The notes under the pieces were generated by a model. The model saw only the letters and a list, made by a program, of their open reading frames with translations. It was not told the origin of the DNA and did no database searches. A stretch of 64,000 nucleotides of DNA, from contig JAVGWX010000004.1 of NCBI GenBank assembly GCA_036924085.1, positions 79,500,941 through 79,564,940 of the forward strand. Reading direction: 5' to 3'. Positions within the stretch are counted from its first letter, which is position 1. Each line of letters starts with the position of its first letter. This document shows positions 47,077 through 59,105 of the stretch, one piece after another. The position numbers and the translations under genes were made by a program. This DNA is from Ariolimax columbianus. Taxonomy: Eukaryota; Mollusca; Gastropoda; Stylommatophora; Arionidae.

Positions 47077-47205
47077 TGCCTTGCAGGATACCTGTTTACG
47101 GGAAAGGCTTTCAGAGTACACCCTGATAAAAAAATTTGCGTTCTGTGCTATCTCCAGTCGTCTCGATACAATTTTGCCACTGGCAAAAGGTAGCTCAGGG
47201 TCAGA
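47077..47205. repeat. Repeat D copy next to the RTE 3' end
   Basis: It matches 4830-4960 (gtgctatctccagtcgtctc). It lies just downstream of the stop of the RTE-like ORF, so it may be that element's 3' UTR. Confidence 0.5.
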
Positions 47206-47229
47206 AAGTCATCATCATAAGCGTCTCAG

Positions 47230-50200
47230 TCTCTATAGACCATGCGCGTGGCGCCCTGTAAGTTTTGTCCAGCTCCGTCTCCTGTATTTAGAGACTGTGT
47301 ACAGGCCGATCCGTAAGTGACAGTCCCTGCCACAGATCGTACAACCATACTGAGGCTGGCTTACATGGCTGATCTTTGATCTCTTCAGTCTTGCTCTTTT
47401 CTCTGCAGCCAGAAGCCTTCTACGAGCGTCAGCAGCCACCATGCTCCCTCCAACTGACTGTCTCCAGATAGCTCGATCCTGAGCAATTTCTTCCCAGCCC
47501 TCGGATGTGATGTCACGTGACTTCATGTTCCTCTTGCATACGTTCTTGAGTCGCAGTGTGGGACGGCCGATTCTTCTAACTCCAATGGCTAGCTGTCCAT
47601 AAAGGATATCCTTTGGCAGCCTCTCGTTTTCCATGCGATAAACATGTCCCAGCCACAGTAGACGTCGCTGGCCCAACATCGAGTACATGCTGTGAGTGTT
47701 TGCTCTCTGTAAGACCGTATTTTGTGACACTCTCTCTTGCCACACAATCCCCAATATACGTCGAAGACACCTCACGTGAAAGGTGTTGAACCGCTGTCCC
47801 TGTTTAGTGTAAGTGCTCCAAGTCTCGCTTCCATACATGAGAGTGCCAAGAACGCAGGTCTGATAGACTCGAACTTTGGTGTAGTGAGACAGCGCAGTGT
47901 TCTCCCAGACCGACTTCGTCAGGCGGGCTATGACGGCAATCGCCTTGCCAAGCCTACTTTTTATCTCCATCTCGAGCGAGAGAGTGTTGCTGATGGCAAA
48001 CCCCAGATAAGTGAAACTGTTGACGGCCTCCAGATTGATGCCATCAATCTTTATGGATGACGTAGTGGTAACGCCATGTGAGCAGACCTTTGTCTTTTCC
48101 AGACTTAGGGTGAGACTAAACTGCTTGCACCCCTCGGCGAATCTGTCTCCCAGTCTCTGCAAGGCCTTATCACTATTGGTAACTAGAACTGCATCCTCCG
48201 CACATAGCATGTCCCTAATTAGCACCGTCCTCACCTTGGTCCTTGCACGTAGTCTGGACAGGCTAAACAGCCGCCCATCTGACCTGGTGTGCAGATGAAC
48301 TCCGGCCACAAATGTGTCATAAACGTAGGATATGAGCATGGAGAAGAAGTTCATAAAGAGGGTCGGCGCAAGCGCACATCCCTGCTTCACTCAACTCTTG
48401 ATGGGAAAAGAGTTTGTATATGATCCATAGAACTGAGCCCTTCATATCAGTGCAGTGTGAAAAGAAATTATCATGCTACGCAGTTGGGGGAGGGGGGGGG
48501 GATCCGATCTTCTTGAGCAGTTCGAATAGACCCTTTCTACTAACCAAGTCGAAGGCTTGAGGACTAGAAACATCATAAAGAGCGGATGGTCGTGTTCTCT
48601 GCACTTCTGCTGGATTTGGCGAAGAGAGAAAATCAAATCCGTTGTTGATTTACATACTCTAAAGCCACACAGGGATTCTGGGTACACCCTGTCCGCGAGC
48701 AGTCCCAACCTGTTTAGTAGCATGCGGGCATAAACTTTACCTACAACGCTAAGGAGCGAGATTTCCCGTATAATTATTGCAGTTCCCACGGTCACCTTTG
48801 TTTTTGTAAATTGTTACAATGGTGGTGTCACGCATATCTTGGGAGACTTCACCTTCCTCGCAGCAGAGGCATAGAAGATCGTACATCTGCTGGGCTAGTG
48901 CTGATTTCTCGCATTTGATGGCTTCGGGTGGGATACCATCCCCGCCTCGTGCTCTGCCATTTGAGAGATCGTTGATAGCCTTATCAAGCTCATCCAGGGT
49001 AGGTGGTCTGTCAAGTTCCTCTATAATTGGCAGGAGCTGTAGCCTGCATAAGGCCTCATCAGTGACCACCGTTTCCCGAAAGTAGAGCTCAGAGTAGTGC
49101 TTCACCCATCTGAACATCTGCTGGTCACGGTCAATGATTCTCGCACCTGTCAGAGATTTCAGTTGGTGGGTGGGTGGGGGGGGGGGGATGTGGCAGCACC
49201 TCTCACAGTAGGGCCCAGTACCATTTTTATGCCTCTATACATGCCCTGGATATTTCCCATCTCTGCACTTAGCTGAATTTATTCCCTCAGTTTCTGCCAG
49301 TACTCATTCGCGCATTGTCTAGCGGTTCGTTGATTGATGAATCGGGCCATCATGAGGGCAGCAAGCGTCTTCTCATTTTGACTTAAAAAAAATAATTGAT
49401 AAAAGCTTCTCGCTTGGCCTCAATTACTGGTTCCATTCTTGCAAGATGGGCATTGAACCAGTCGTGATCGGCCCATTCCCTCATTCCAAACGTAGCTCTT
49501 TGCGTTAAGGATCTTTTTGGTCATGCTATATCTGCAGGCCAGTCGCCATGATGAAGTTTGTAGTCTTCACCAGGTCGGAGCGGCTGCCCCACAGCTTTTG
49601 TCTCAGCTCCGCACCCTCTGGCCAGGTCTGGCATCTCATTTCCCTATAGATTGGGCATTCTTGTAGAATATGCTCAGGGTTCTGGCATCCTGTTCTACAT
49701 GGGCACTCATCGGTGTGTGAGATCTTCAGTCGGTACAGATGTTCTAGTAGTCTACAGTGTCCAGTTCTCAGGCAAAATAAGATAGTTAACTGATTTCTTT
49801 TGGGATAGTGAATTGGGTCTGGCGTACTGCTTATCTTTCTGTCTTCTCTCCATTGGTGTGTATACTGATTTTTGATGATGTTCTTGATTTCTCTGTATGG
49901 TACTCGATGATTAAATTGTGCCTTTTTGCTGCCATCTTTTGCCAGAGCATCAGCTTTCTCGTTTCCTGTGATTCCGCAATGGGAGGGTAGCCACTGGAGC
50001 GCTATTGTTGAGGATCTCTGGAGTTTTCCCATTTCTGATCTGATCTCCGATAACAGTGGTTCGTTGTTTGTTTTTTTTGTATTGTCTCTAATAGTTCTCT
50101 GCAGTCCGTGAATACAGCTATTTTTGTTGGAGGTTGCTTTTCTGTTTGAAGTATTCTCAGTGCTTGCAGGAGGTCCATCGATTCTGCTCTAAGGTTTGTG

Positions 50201-51222
50201 GACAACTTTCCTGTTGGGAGGGCCTCTTCTGTTATATTTCCACTTTTGTGTCTTATCAATATGCCCCCCCCCCCCCCAAAAAAAAAGTAGCTAATGCTGT
50301 ATTATATATGACACCTTTCATAACGTTCCACTTAACTGTGGCGTCACACTCAGATCCTCCACGAAGAGCAAGATTCAGGTCAGACACAAACCTCTCCGGA
50401 TTGAAAGGAATCACCATCTGCGCAGTGTTGGTGCCTCATCTGTTTGGAGCGACATATTTTGCGAAGCTGCAAGCGTACCCTGCTGCAAGAGCATGGTCAG
50501 AGTCGCAATCTGCACTGTGATAGCTTCTAGTGGAGAGGACCATGTTTAGGGCTGAACGGTCTGGTGACAATCAAGTTGATTTGATGCGATCGATATAACC
50601 TTGGGTGTTTCCAGAATACTTTATGTTGCGGCCTGCCCTTGAAGAAAGTATTTGTGATACATAAGACTTGTTAAGTGCACAGCTCCAGCAACCTCTGACC
50701 ATTGTCATTTACCCTGCCGATACCATGATGTCCAAGGCAGGTGGGCCATGCTATGTGGTCCCCACCTACTCTAACATTAAAGTCTCCGAGAAGGATGAGT
50801 GCCTCTTCCCTGGGGCTGTTCATGATCATTTCCTCCAGCTGTCCATAGAATGGATCCTTCCCCTCCTCCGGAGATGTAAGGGTTGGGGCATAGACGCTGA
50901 GGATATTAACAGGACTTGTAGCGGTGATGAGGCGAATGGCCAGTAACCTCTCAGTCCCCCCAAAGGAGAATCGACTTAGGCCATAAGTGTGTTTTTCATA
51001 ACAAAACCAACACAATGCTGTCGAGATTCCTCAGGTTCACGACCCTTCCAGAAGAAAGTCTAGTTTTTCTCTCTTAGTGATCCACTAGAGGCATGTCTGG
51101 TTTATTGTAGGTCAGCTATGTCAACATTCAATCGAGCGAGAGAGCTCCCTATCAAAGATGGCTGTTTTTTCTTGCATCTCCAACCTCTCGAAGATCATCG
51201 GAGATGCCTGTACACATAGTAC
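47230..51222 (-). mobile_element. RTE-like LINE B1 with endonuclease, RT and C-terminal zinc finger; two insertions at or in it
   Basis: On the - strand the order is APE-type endonuclease (51215-50671: VNILSVYAPTLTSPEEGK, LILLGDFNVRVG), linker (PERFVSDLNLALRGGSECD near 50390), RT (48795-48390: AVGKVYARMLLNRLGLLAD-like, CGFRVCKSTTDLIFSL, KQGCALAPTLF), the C-terminal region (YGSETWSTYTKQGQRFN, LRRILGIVWQERVSQN, LLWLGHVYRMENERLPKD) and a final Cys-rich finger (CTICGRDCHLRIGLY). The catalytic box reads CAEDAVLV near 48205, unlike the usual ADD. A stop and frameshifts break the ORF, and an RNase H LINE fragment interrupts it at 49510-50275. Confidence 0.88.
49510..50275 (-). mobile_element. RNase H LINE fragment of a second subfamily, nested in RTE B1
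   Basis: It encodes LSTNLRAESMDLLQALRIL, FTDCRELLETIQKKQ, ALQWLPSHCGITGNEKADAL and the zinc-binding TDECPCRTGCQNPEHILQEC. The protein differs strongly from the other RNase H LINE copies here. The outer end shows C-run/A-run sequence, and agctac lies at both junctions. Confidence 0.85.
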
Positions 51223-52515
51223 CTGAGTTTAACGAGCATAGTCCGTAAATTGTTAGAGTCAATGTTCAAAGAAAACATTGTAATGCATTTAGACACGTTT
51301 AATCTAATAAGAAATAGTCAGCATAGGTTTACTAGAGGGAGATCATGCTTAAGAAATATTTTGGAATTCATGCAGGAGGTTACTAAAATCATAGATAAGG
51401 GGGAGCCAGTGGATGTTATTTATCTAGATTTTGCAAAGGCCTTTGATAGAGTACTTCATCGAAGATTATTTAGAAAGTTAAAATCACATGGAATAGGTGG
51501 GGAGATTGCCGAATGTATTGAAAGTTGGTTAACGGGAAGAAGGCAGAGAGTGGGCATAAATAAGGAGTACTCTGAGTGGTGTGAAGTAAAGAGTGGAGTG
51601 CTACAAGGCTCAGTTTTTGGATCAATTTTGTTTTTGATAAATATAAACGATTTGGACATTGATATGAGATCAATGATTGCAAAATTCGCAGAAGTCTCAT
51701 CTAAAGCAGAAGAGATATATTGAGGTAAGAATTAGATAAAATTCGAGAATGGTCTGTGAATTGACAAACGGCGTTTAATATAGATAAATATAGATATAGA
51801 TCCAATATGGAACATAATTATAAAATGGTCGAGAACAATATTTGAAACAAATAAAAGGAAAGAGACCTAGAGGTTATAATATATCATACAGGTAAGATGA
51901 GCAATTCAGGTAATAGTGAAAAAGGCAAATGCAATGTTAGGTATGATAAAAAGAAATATTAAACATAGGAGCAAGGAAGTGATGGTCAAACGGTATAAAG
52001 CATTAGTTAGACCTAGATTGGAGTACTGTGTACAGGTGTGGAGTCCTTATCATAGAGGGGATATAAACATGCTGGAAAGGATACAAAAAAGAGCGACAAA
52101 GCTGATATTGGGATTCAAGAATTAGTTATGAGGAAAGGCTCAGAAAAACCGGCCAACAGTTTCTAGAAAAGAGAATAATTCGTGGTGACTTAATACAGGT
52201 TTATAAGATAATCACAGGAACGGATAAATTAGACTAAAACAAGTTTTTCAAAATGCACTCTCCTACAAGAACAAGAGGGCATATCTACAAATTAACCAAA
52301 GAAAGGTCCAGATTAAGTATAAGGAAATATCTTTTTTAGTCAGAGAGTGTTGAATGCTTGGAATGCATTGCCACATGAAGTAGTGGAGACAGGGACAATT
52401 ATTGAATTTAAGAAAAGATTGGACGCGCAACGCTTTTAAAGCAAGGTAATGTAAGTGAAACTGGTTGTATACAGCCTCTGTTAAGTCTTCTAAACAAGTA
52501 TAAAGAAATTAAGTT
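51223..52515 (+). mobile_element. CR1-like LINE, 5' truncated and decayed
   Basis: It encodes HLDTFNLIRNSQHRFTRGRS, DVIYLDFAKAFDRVLHRRLF, VKSGVLQGSVFGSILFLI and the thumb (YKALVRPRLEYCVQVWSPY). The FADD box is damaged (FAEVSS). The 3' UTR matches 45645-45715. The 5' end abuts the start of RTE B1 exactly. Confidence 0.88.
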
Positions 52516-53061
52516 AAATCGCCCCAGCTGATCTCAGACTTGGAAATAATGGCCGCAATGATTGTTAGAAAATGTGAATTATATAGTTAATAGCCAATGT
52601 GTTTCTGAAAAAGGCGCAGAGATTACTGTTTTTGTAACCTGTCTGGTTTGTCGTAAGAGACGACGAATGAGGGTTGTCTGTGTTAATGATCCAAAGAACT
52701 ATGCCACGGAGTGGAAAGCTTCTAGAATTGTCACCCAAACTGAACAGGTCTGTTAAACAAAATACGTCTTTGTGACGGAGACAAATTGGCACAATTATCA
52801 GCAACTGATGATACCTCTACTGACCACAACCTGCAATGATGAAAACCATTGTGAAACATGCATGCGCCAATGTCACATAATTCGGTTCAACATATGTAAT
52901 GATTAATCCCGCGCGAAAAACACAGCTCACAGCTAGTGAGTATAGCGATGATATGGCGCCATCTTTTATCGGAATATATATATATATATACATATATACA
53001 TCATTAGCTCTTTCCGTCTTGTCAGACGACAGTAATTGTGCTTTGAAAAGGTATGAAACTA
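52516..53061. other. Unrecognised stretch with a short (TA)n run
   Basis: No gene found; tatata repeat at about 52975-53000. Confidence 0.35.
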
Positions 53062-54185
53062 CAGTCCATGACGATAACGAATGTGACTCGTAAGACCAAT
53101 CCGGGCAGAGAAGCATCTTCCACAATGTGTGCAAGAAAAATTAGGACCGTTTGCGACATCGCATGGTGTGGCGTGTCTTCTTAAACTCTGAGTCTTTAGT
53201 CTATCAGTAATCAGTATCTCGTTATACTGTTTTCCATGCTTAATCCTGCCCCTCCATGTAACACGGTCCATGGCGTTCTGTTCACAAGATTCCAAATCGA
53301 TGTCCGCGTCATTCATATCCCGCTTGCATACATCCTTGTACCGAAGTAGTGGCCGGCCCTGAGACCTTTTACCCAACTGTAATTCCCCATAGAAAATATA
53401 TTTTGGTATTCTGCCATCATCCATCCTCCGAATGTGTCCCAGCCAGCGGAGCCTTCGATGACTAAGCATGGAAAATATTGTGACAGTGCCTGTTCTCTCC
53501 GACACCTCTCCATTGGTGATCTTGTCTTGCCACCCAACGCCCAGGATTCTGCGCAGGCACCTCATGTGATAGCTGTTTAGCCGCCTCTCCTGGTGCATGT
53601 AGGTAGACCATGTCTCACTGCCATAGAGAAGAGTGTCGAGGACAGGCCTGGTAAACAAGTGTTTAGGTTTTAACAGTGAGCTTCTTGTTCTCCCGGACCC
53701 TTTTTGTTAATCTGCTCATTGATGTTGCTGCCTTTCCTATCCTGATATTGATCTCTTGGTCCAGGAATAATTTATTATTGACTGAGGATCCAGAGTACGT
53801 AAAGTGATCTACTACATCGAGATCCCCATCATCAGTTGAGATTACTGGCGGGTTGTTTGCACCCTGGACCAAAACTTGTGTTTTCATTTTGTTGATTGTT
53901 AACCCGAACTCACAGCAGGCATCCGAAAATGCAGATAGTAGGTTATGCAGTTCCTCCTCTGAGTGAGTGGTAATTGCGGCATCATCCGCAAAGAGCAGTT
54001 CTCTCATCAGCACCCTTTTTATTTTGGTCTTGGCTTTCAGCCTTTGGTAATTGAATAGGCCACTATCTGTGCGAGAGTGAATGAAGATACCACCTTCCTG
54101 GTCACGATATGCATGTCTGAAGAGAAGTGAGAAATATATTCCAAAGATCGTTGGAGCAAGTACACATCCTTGTGACGTCGATTCT

Positions 54186-55784
54186 TAGAACCAGGTGTAT
54201 CTTCTTCTTCTTCTTCTTCTTCTTCTTCTTCTTCTTCTTCTTCTTCTTCTTCTTCTTCTTCTTCTTCTTCTTCTTCTTCTTCTTCTTCTTCGTACGATGT
54301 CAGACGTCAACTTGAATTTGTTCGAAGAAAGCAGCTGTCATTCTGAGGCTGTCGACACTGCAATAGAGCTTGTCTAGTGTTGCCACTGGTGATGGCCACA
54401 TTTGCTTTCTCTGATCCTCGTATGACGGGCAATTTTGCAGTAAATGTTCAGCGATCATTTTCCCTGTACCACAGGTGCATTCGTCAGTGCCACCTATCTT
54501 CAGTTTATTGAATAGATGGTACCTCAGTCTGTTGTGGCCTGTGCGGAGTCTGAAGACCACGACCTGCTCTCTTCTGCTCAGCTGGTAGTAGGCATCATTT
54601 TTATGTGTAGCCAGTATGTTCGGTTTCCCATTTGGGCATGTATCTGGCCCTAATAAACCTTTTGGACTCTTCATAGGTCACACTAGAATCTGGTTGTGGT
54701 AGTCTTGCACCTTCTTTTGCCAGTCTGTCTGCCTCCTAGTTGCCTTGAATGTTACAGTGGAATGGAACCCACTGTACTACTACTCTTTTTGGTGTAGACT
54801 GCTGGCATAGTTGACAGAGTACTGCTCTTAAATAATTAAGTTCAGTATTTTTCTGGCTTTTTAAGTGCTGTAACCACGGCTGTAAACAGGACTATCTGGC
54901 TTTCATTGCTTTCGCCTGTAAGCATTGCTTCTACTGCAGCCCTCAGTGCCTCTGCCTCCGCTCTGAAATTGCTTGAGAATTTTCCAGTTGCCACTGACTG
55001 TTATTTTTCTACCATTTGGTAGGCTCAGGAATACCCCTTCCCCTCCATTCTGTGTTGTGTTTGTTACAGAACCATCGGTGTATGCATGGGTCCAGTCCAT
55101 GTTTGGGTAGTTTTCCGCTATGTACCTCAGGGTAATGTCTCTTCTTTCTTTTTCAGTCTGGCTATTCTTGTTTCCAATACCTGGTATATTTTCTACCACC
55201 TTCGGAGTGATATGCTGCTTCCATGTGGGTTTGCGTACAGTAGGGATGGGCTTTGGTGTTGTTATGGTGTTCATAGGGTCTTCGCTCATCTTTGCTTTGG
55301 CTATTTCTGCAAAGTTTCTCCGCTTTAGTTTGCCTTTCCCAAATCTATTTAGTCTTTGATGCATTTGATGGTCTGTCAGTCTTCTGAGTTTCTCTGCTTG
55401 CTGTTAGGCTCTGCGGTCTCTTCTGTCGGTCATGGATTGCAGATTTGTAATCTTTTCAAGTTCTACAATTGGCGTTGACTTCATGCCTTCTGTTATAACT
55501 CTCATGGCTTGGTTTTGAAGTTTGTTAATTTTATCAAAGTTCGCATTTGCTGCCGTTGCCCATGCCGCAATGCCATACTCGAGAACTGGTCTTACTTTTC
55601 CAGTGTACAGTTTCTTGAGTATTCTTTCGTCTGCTCCCCAGCTTGTAACAGCAAGTTTCCTCATGATTGCCATTCTTAGTCTGGCTCTCATTCGGTTCTC
55701 TCGATCTGACTCTTCCATGTCATGCGCCGATCAAATGTGACGCCTAAGTAGTTTGGGTTGTCGTTTGGCAGCAGATATTTACAG
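54186..55784 (-). mobile_element. RNase H LINE, 5' truncated, nested in RTE B2
   Basis: It begins LLPNDNPNYLGVTFDRRMTW just after the RT catalytic box. It passes through EYGIAAWATAANANFDKIN and MHQRLNRFGKGKLKRRNFAE to RNase H (YTDGSVTNTTQNGG) and the zinc-binding tail. It ends with a long (GAA)n tail, seen as (TTC)n on +. RT motif B sequence (caaggctgt and caaggatgt) lies at both junctions. Confidence 0.92.
54199..54292. repeat. (TTC)n microsatellite, the LINE 3' tail
   Basis: About 31 uninterrupted TTC units. Other copies of this LINE end in much shorter GAA tracts, so the tail has grown after insertion. Confidence 0.97.
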
Positions 55785-58296
55785 CCTTGTTTAACTCCGC
55801 ACTTGATTGCGAACTCCTCTGAGGACGCACCGTCAAAATTGGTGGTGCCTTTCATTTCAGTGTGGAACGACTCGATAATGTTCAGAAGAATCGATGGTCA
55901 ACCAATCCTCCCGAGCGCTTTGAACAGACCCACACGACTGACCAAGTCAAATGCCTTCGTGAGATCTATGAAGACATTATACAATGGTTGCTTTTGTTCT
56001 CTGCATTTCTCTTGCAACTGTCATAACAAGAATATCATATCTGTGGTAGACCTTTTCCAACGAAACCCGCACTATGATTCTGGGTAAACCTGGTCTCTTA
56101 GGACCTGGAGTATGCGCAGAACAATTCTGGCAAGTATCTTCCCAACGGTACACAGAAGCGAAATTCCTCTGTAGTTGTTGCAGTCACTCCAGTCCCCTTT
56201 GTTCTTGTACAATGTTTAAATGCTCGAATCTTTGAAATCCTGCGGGACCTGTCCTACATGCCAGCATAGAGTTATCAACTGGTGTATCTGTGGAGCAAGT
56301 TGGTCTTTTCCACTCCTGATGACTTTTAGCGGGATTCCATCCCTTTCTGGAGCCTTGCCAGAAGCAAGGTCAGCAATAGCACAGTTAACTTCTGCTATGG
56401 TTGGCAGCGAGTCCAGATGGTCCAGAGTTGGCATGGCCTCGATGGCATTGAGGGCATCGTCTGTTAGATCTGTCTCACTTAAGTAGAGTTCAAGATAGTG
56501 CTCTACCCATCTGTCTAACTGCTTCCTCTCATCAGTATTGATTTCCCCAGATAAAGCTTTTAGCGGCGCACTCTTTTTCACTGTTGGGTCGATTGCTTTC
56601 TTCATTCCTTCATACATGCCTCTGATGTTATCATTCTTAACGGCATATTGGATATTCTCACATAAATGTATCCAATAGTAATTTACATCATGTCTATCTA
56701 TCCTTTGCACTTCATTTCTCGCTTGTTTCAATACATTCAGAGAGTTTCGTGTTGTTTTGTTTTTGTTTCTCAGTAGTGCTGCCTTTTCCCTGTCAATCAA
56801 AGGCTGCAGTATCCTACTATTTGCTTTAAACCAGTCTTGCTGTGTTTTCTAATGCCATAATCTGTTACTGCTGCTTTGAGAGTAGCTTCTTTGATTAAAT
56901 CCCACTTTTTACTAGCTGTACAGTCTCCTGATGTATCAGTGAGAACATCTGCAAGATCCTGTTGGAACTTGAAACACTTTTCTGGATCCTTGGTGTTGAC
57001 TAAATTTATTCTTAAAATGGGTTTATGCTTCACCGTGAAGACTCTCTTAGGTCTCAGCTTGACGCGGGCAACGACCAACGTGTGGTCAGTATCACAGTCA
57101 TCACTCAGGTAGCTGCGTGTGGTCAGTATCACAGTCAGCACTTGGGTAGCTGCGTGTTAGTTGACCAACGTGTGGTCAGTATCACAGTCAGCACGCGGGT
57201 AGCTGAGGGTTAATTGTGTTTGATTCAGATGTTGTCTCCTGGTGATAATAAAGTCCAGTTGTTGCCAGTGACCGGATCGTTGGTGTTTCCATGGTACCTT
57301 AAGACGATCTTTTGTTGCAAAGTAGGAGTTTGTGATGCAGAGATTGTTTTTTTGTGTGCATAATTCCAGCAGCCTTTGTCCCTTTTCCTTAATGCCCTCA
57401 ATAGTGTGTTCGCCTAAACAAACTGACCATGAATTCGAGTCTGATCCCAACAGAGCATTTAGATCACCAAGTATGTATAGACAGTCCGATTTTGGAATTG
57501 CATTCACTGCATTGTCTAACTCTACATACAAGGAATCCTTCGGTTGATGTGAGCGTCGGAGCGTAGGCAGTGATATGTGTTACCAATCCACACGAGGTAG
57601 ACAATCTCATAGTTAACATTCTTTCATATCCTCCAACTGGAGACTCAATAGTACACAGTTCTTCACTGCAAAACCCATCCATGTTGTCGGGTTTCTTCCC
57701 TTCCTCTGCCTTTCCAAAAAAGGTATAATTTGTCTCCCTAAGTGACCCATCCTCGGGGAGGCGTGTCTCCTGCAGACCAGCAATATCTATATCAAGATGA
57801 TTGAGTTCGGCATCAATAACAGCCGTTTGTCTTACGTTACCAATGTCTCTGAGGTCAGTGGCATGTCCCGGACACATGGTCCTAACATTCCAAGTTGCAA
57901 GCCGAAGACTGAAGTTTTTATTTTTAGTTTTATTGCCTGGTACACTTGATTTACAGCCCGCGATTCGGATTTTGTCCTAGCCTCAATTACCCATTGAATC
58001 AGACAGGCTGTGGAGGATCAATAACTTATTGGCTTGCGGTTGCCCAGTTTGAGGCGGGCATTAGTTGATCAGTGACACCCGAAAGTATCTCCCACCGTCG
58101 GAGACACCCGGTGGCGCCCCTGCCTACGCCAATTGGCAAGGGCTTATAACCCGTAAACTGCTGTCTCCCGTTTTGATTCCGAGACCAGTTAAGGCCAGGT
58201 ATGGAGTTGCACCTCTCCATAGCACAAAGCTAAGGCAGAAATATAGAGACCATGTGTTGCCCATGCAGTATGGTCCCTCTCTTGGTCTGCCTTGTG

Positions 58297-58357
58297 ATAT
58301 ATATATATAGAGAGAGAGAGAGAGATAGATAAGATAAACATATATATATATATATGT
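58297..58357. repeat. (TA)n/(GA)n microsatellite
   Basis: Mixed tatata, gagaga and gata units. It marks the outer edge of the inverted LINE piece that follows. Confidence 0.85.
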
Positions 58358-58369
58358 TTATAAACAGGT

Positions 58370-59105
58370 TTTGATCTTTATTATCTCCATTTACGGCTTG
58401 ATAGTATAACTGTGTCATCTGCGTATCGTAACTCTGGAATCTCGTACCCCTAAATCGTAAATGGGTCGAAACTTTCAATGTTCTCGTCTTCTTGAACATT
58501 TCTCATTATACATTCCGCATATATGTTGTACAGATAAGGTGAGAGGATACATCCCTGTCGGACTCCCTTTTGTACTGCAAACCAATCTGATGTTTGCCCA
58601 CATACTCGGACAGCGGCTTGTTGATCTTGGTATAATGTTTCAATGAGATAGACAACATGCAAAGAAAACCCAATTTCCTTCATGATTCTCCACAGATTTT
58701 GATGTTTTACCGTATCGAAGGCCTTGATGTAATCAATGAAACATGTGTACAGGTCTACATTAAACTCTACATTTTTCGTAGGTATTCCTTAAATTGAATA
58801 TGTGGTCCTTGGTCCCTCTGTCTTTCACAAAACCTGCCTGGACTACGTGAATTTCAGATTCAAACCTTTTCTCTATCCTTCTTAATAGGATTCGCAAGAG
58901 TATCTTGCTAGCGTGGCTGATCAGCGGGATAGTTCGGTTTTTCGTGCACAGCTTCAGGTTGCCTTTTTTGGGGAGGGCAATATAAATTGATTTCTTCCAT
59001 GCTTCTGGCCACTCTGCGCTGTGCCATATCTGTTTACACAGCTTGTGATAGACTAGAGCACATGCCTCCCTTCCTGCTTGTATTAGCTCTACTTGGATAT
59101 CATCA
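58370..59105 (-). mobile_element. RTE-like LINE, inverted 5' part (RT domain)
   Basis: The - strand encodes EAWKKSIYIALPKKGNLKLC, HASKILLRILLRRIEKR, VQAGFVKDRGTKDHIFNLR, VQKGVRQGCILSPYLYNI and ELRYADDTVILSS with the intact YADD box. It ends at two stops. The continuation of this ORF lies on the opposite strand from 59106. Confidence 0.9.

Larger units (their letters stand above)
53062..58240 (-). mobile_element. RTE-like LINE B2, nearly full length, split by an RNase H LINE
   Basis: Read on the - strand: a 5' leader (58240-57900), an APE-type endonuclease (ATWNVRTMCPG at 57890, GLQETRLPEDGSLRETNYTF, YILGDLNALLGSD, DCDTDHTLVVARV), a linker (IDREKAALLRNKNKTTRN, SAPLKALSGEINTDERKQ), RT pieces (IKCGVKQGC at 55785; QGCVLAPTIFGIYF near 54165; ELLFADDAAITTHSEEELHN with intact FADD), C-terminal segments (YGSETWSTYMHQERRLN, RRILGVGWQDKITNGEV) and a C2H2 finger (CTHCGRCFSARIGLTSH). 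Without the insert it is about 3.6 kb. Frameshifts and stops make it inactive. Confidence 0.9.

Noticed and set aside
54127..54377. Poly-Phe/poly-Leu open frames
   Set aside because: They are translations of the (TTC)n tract.
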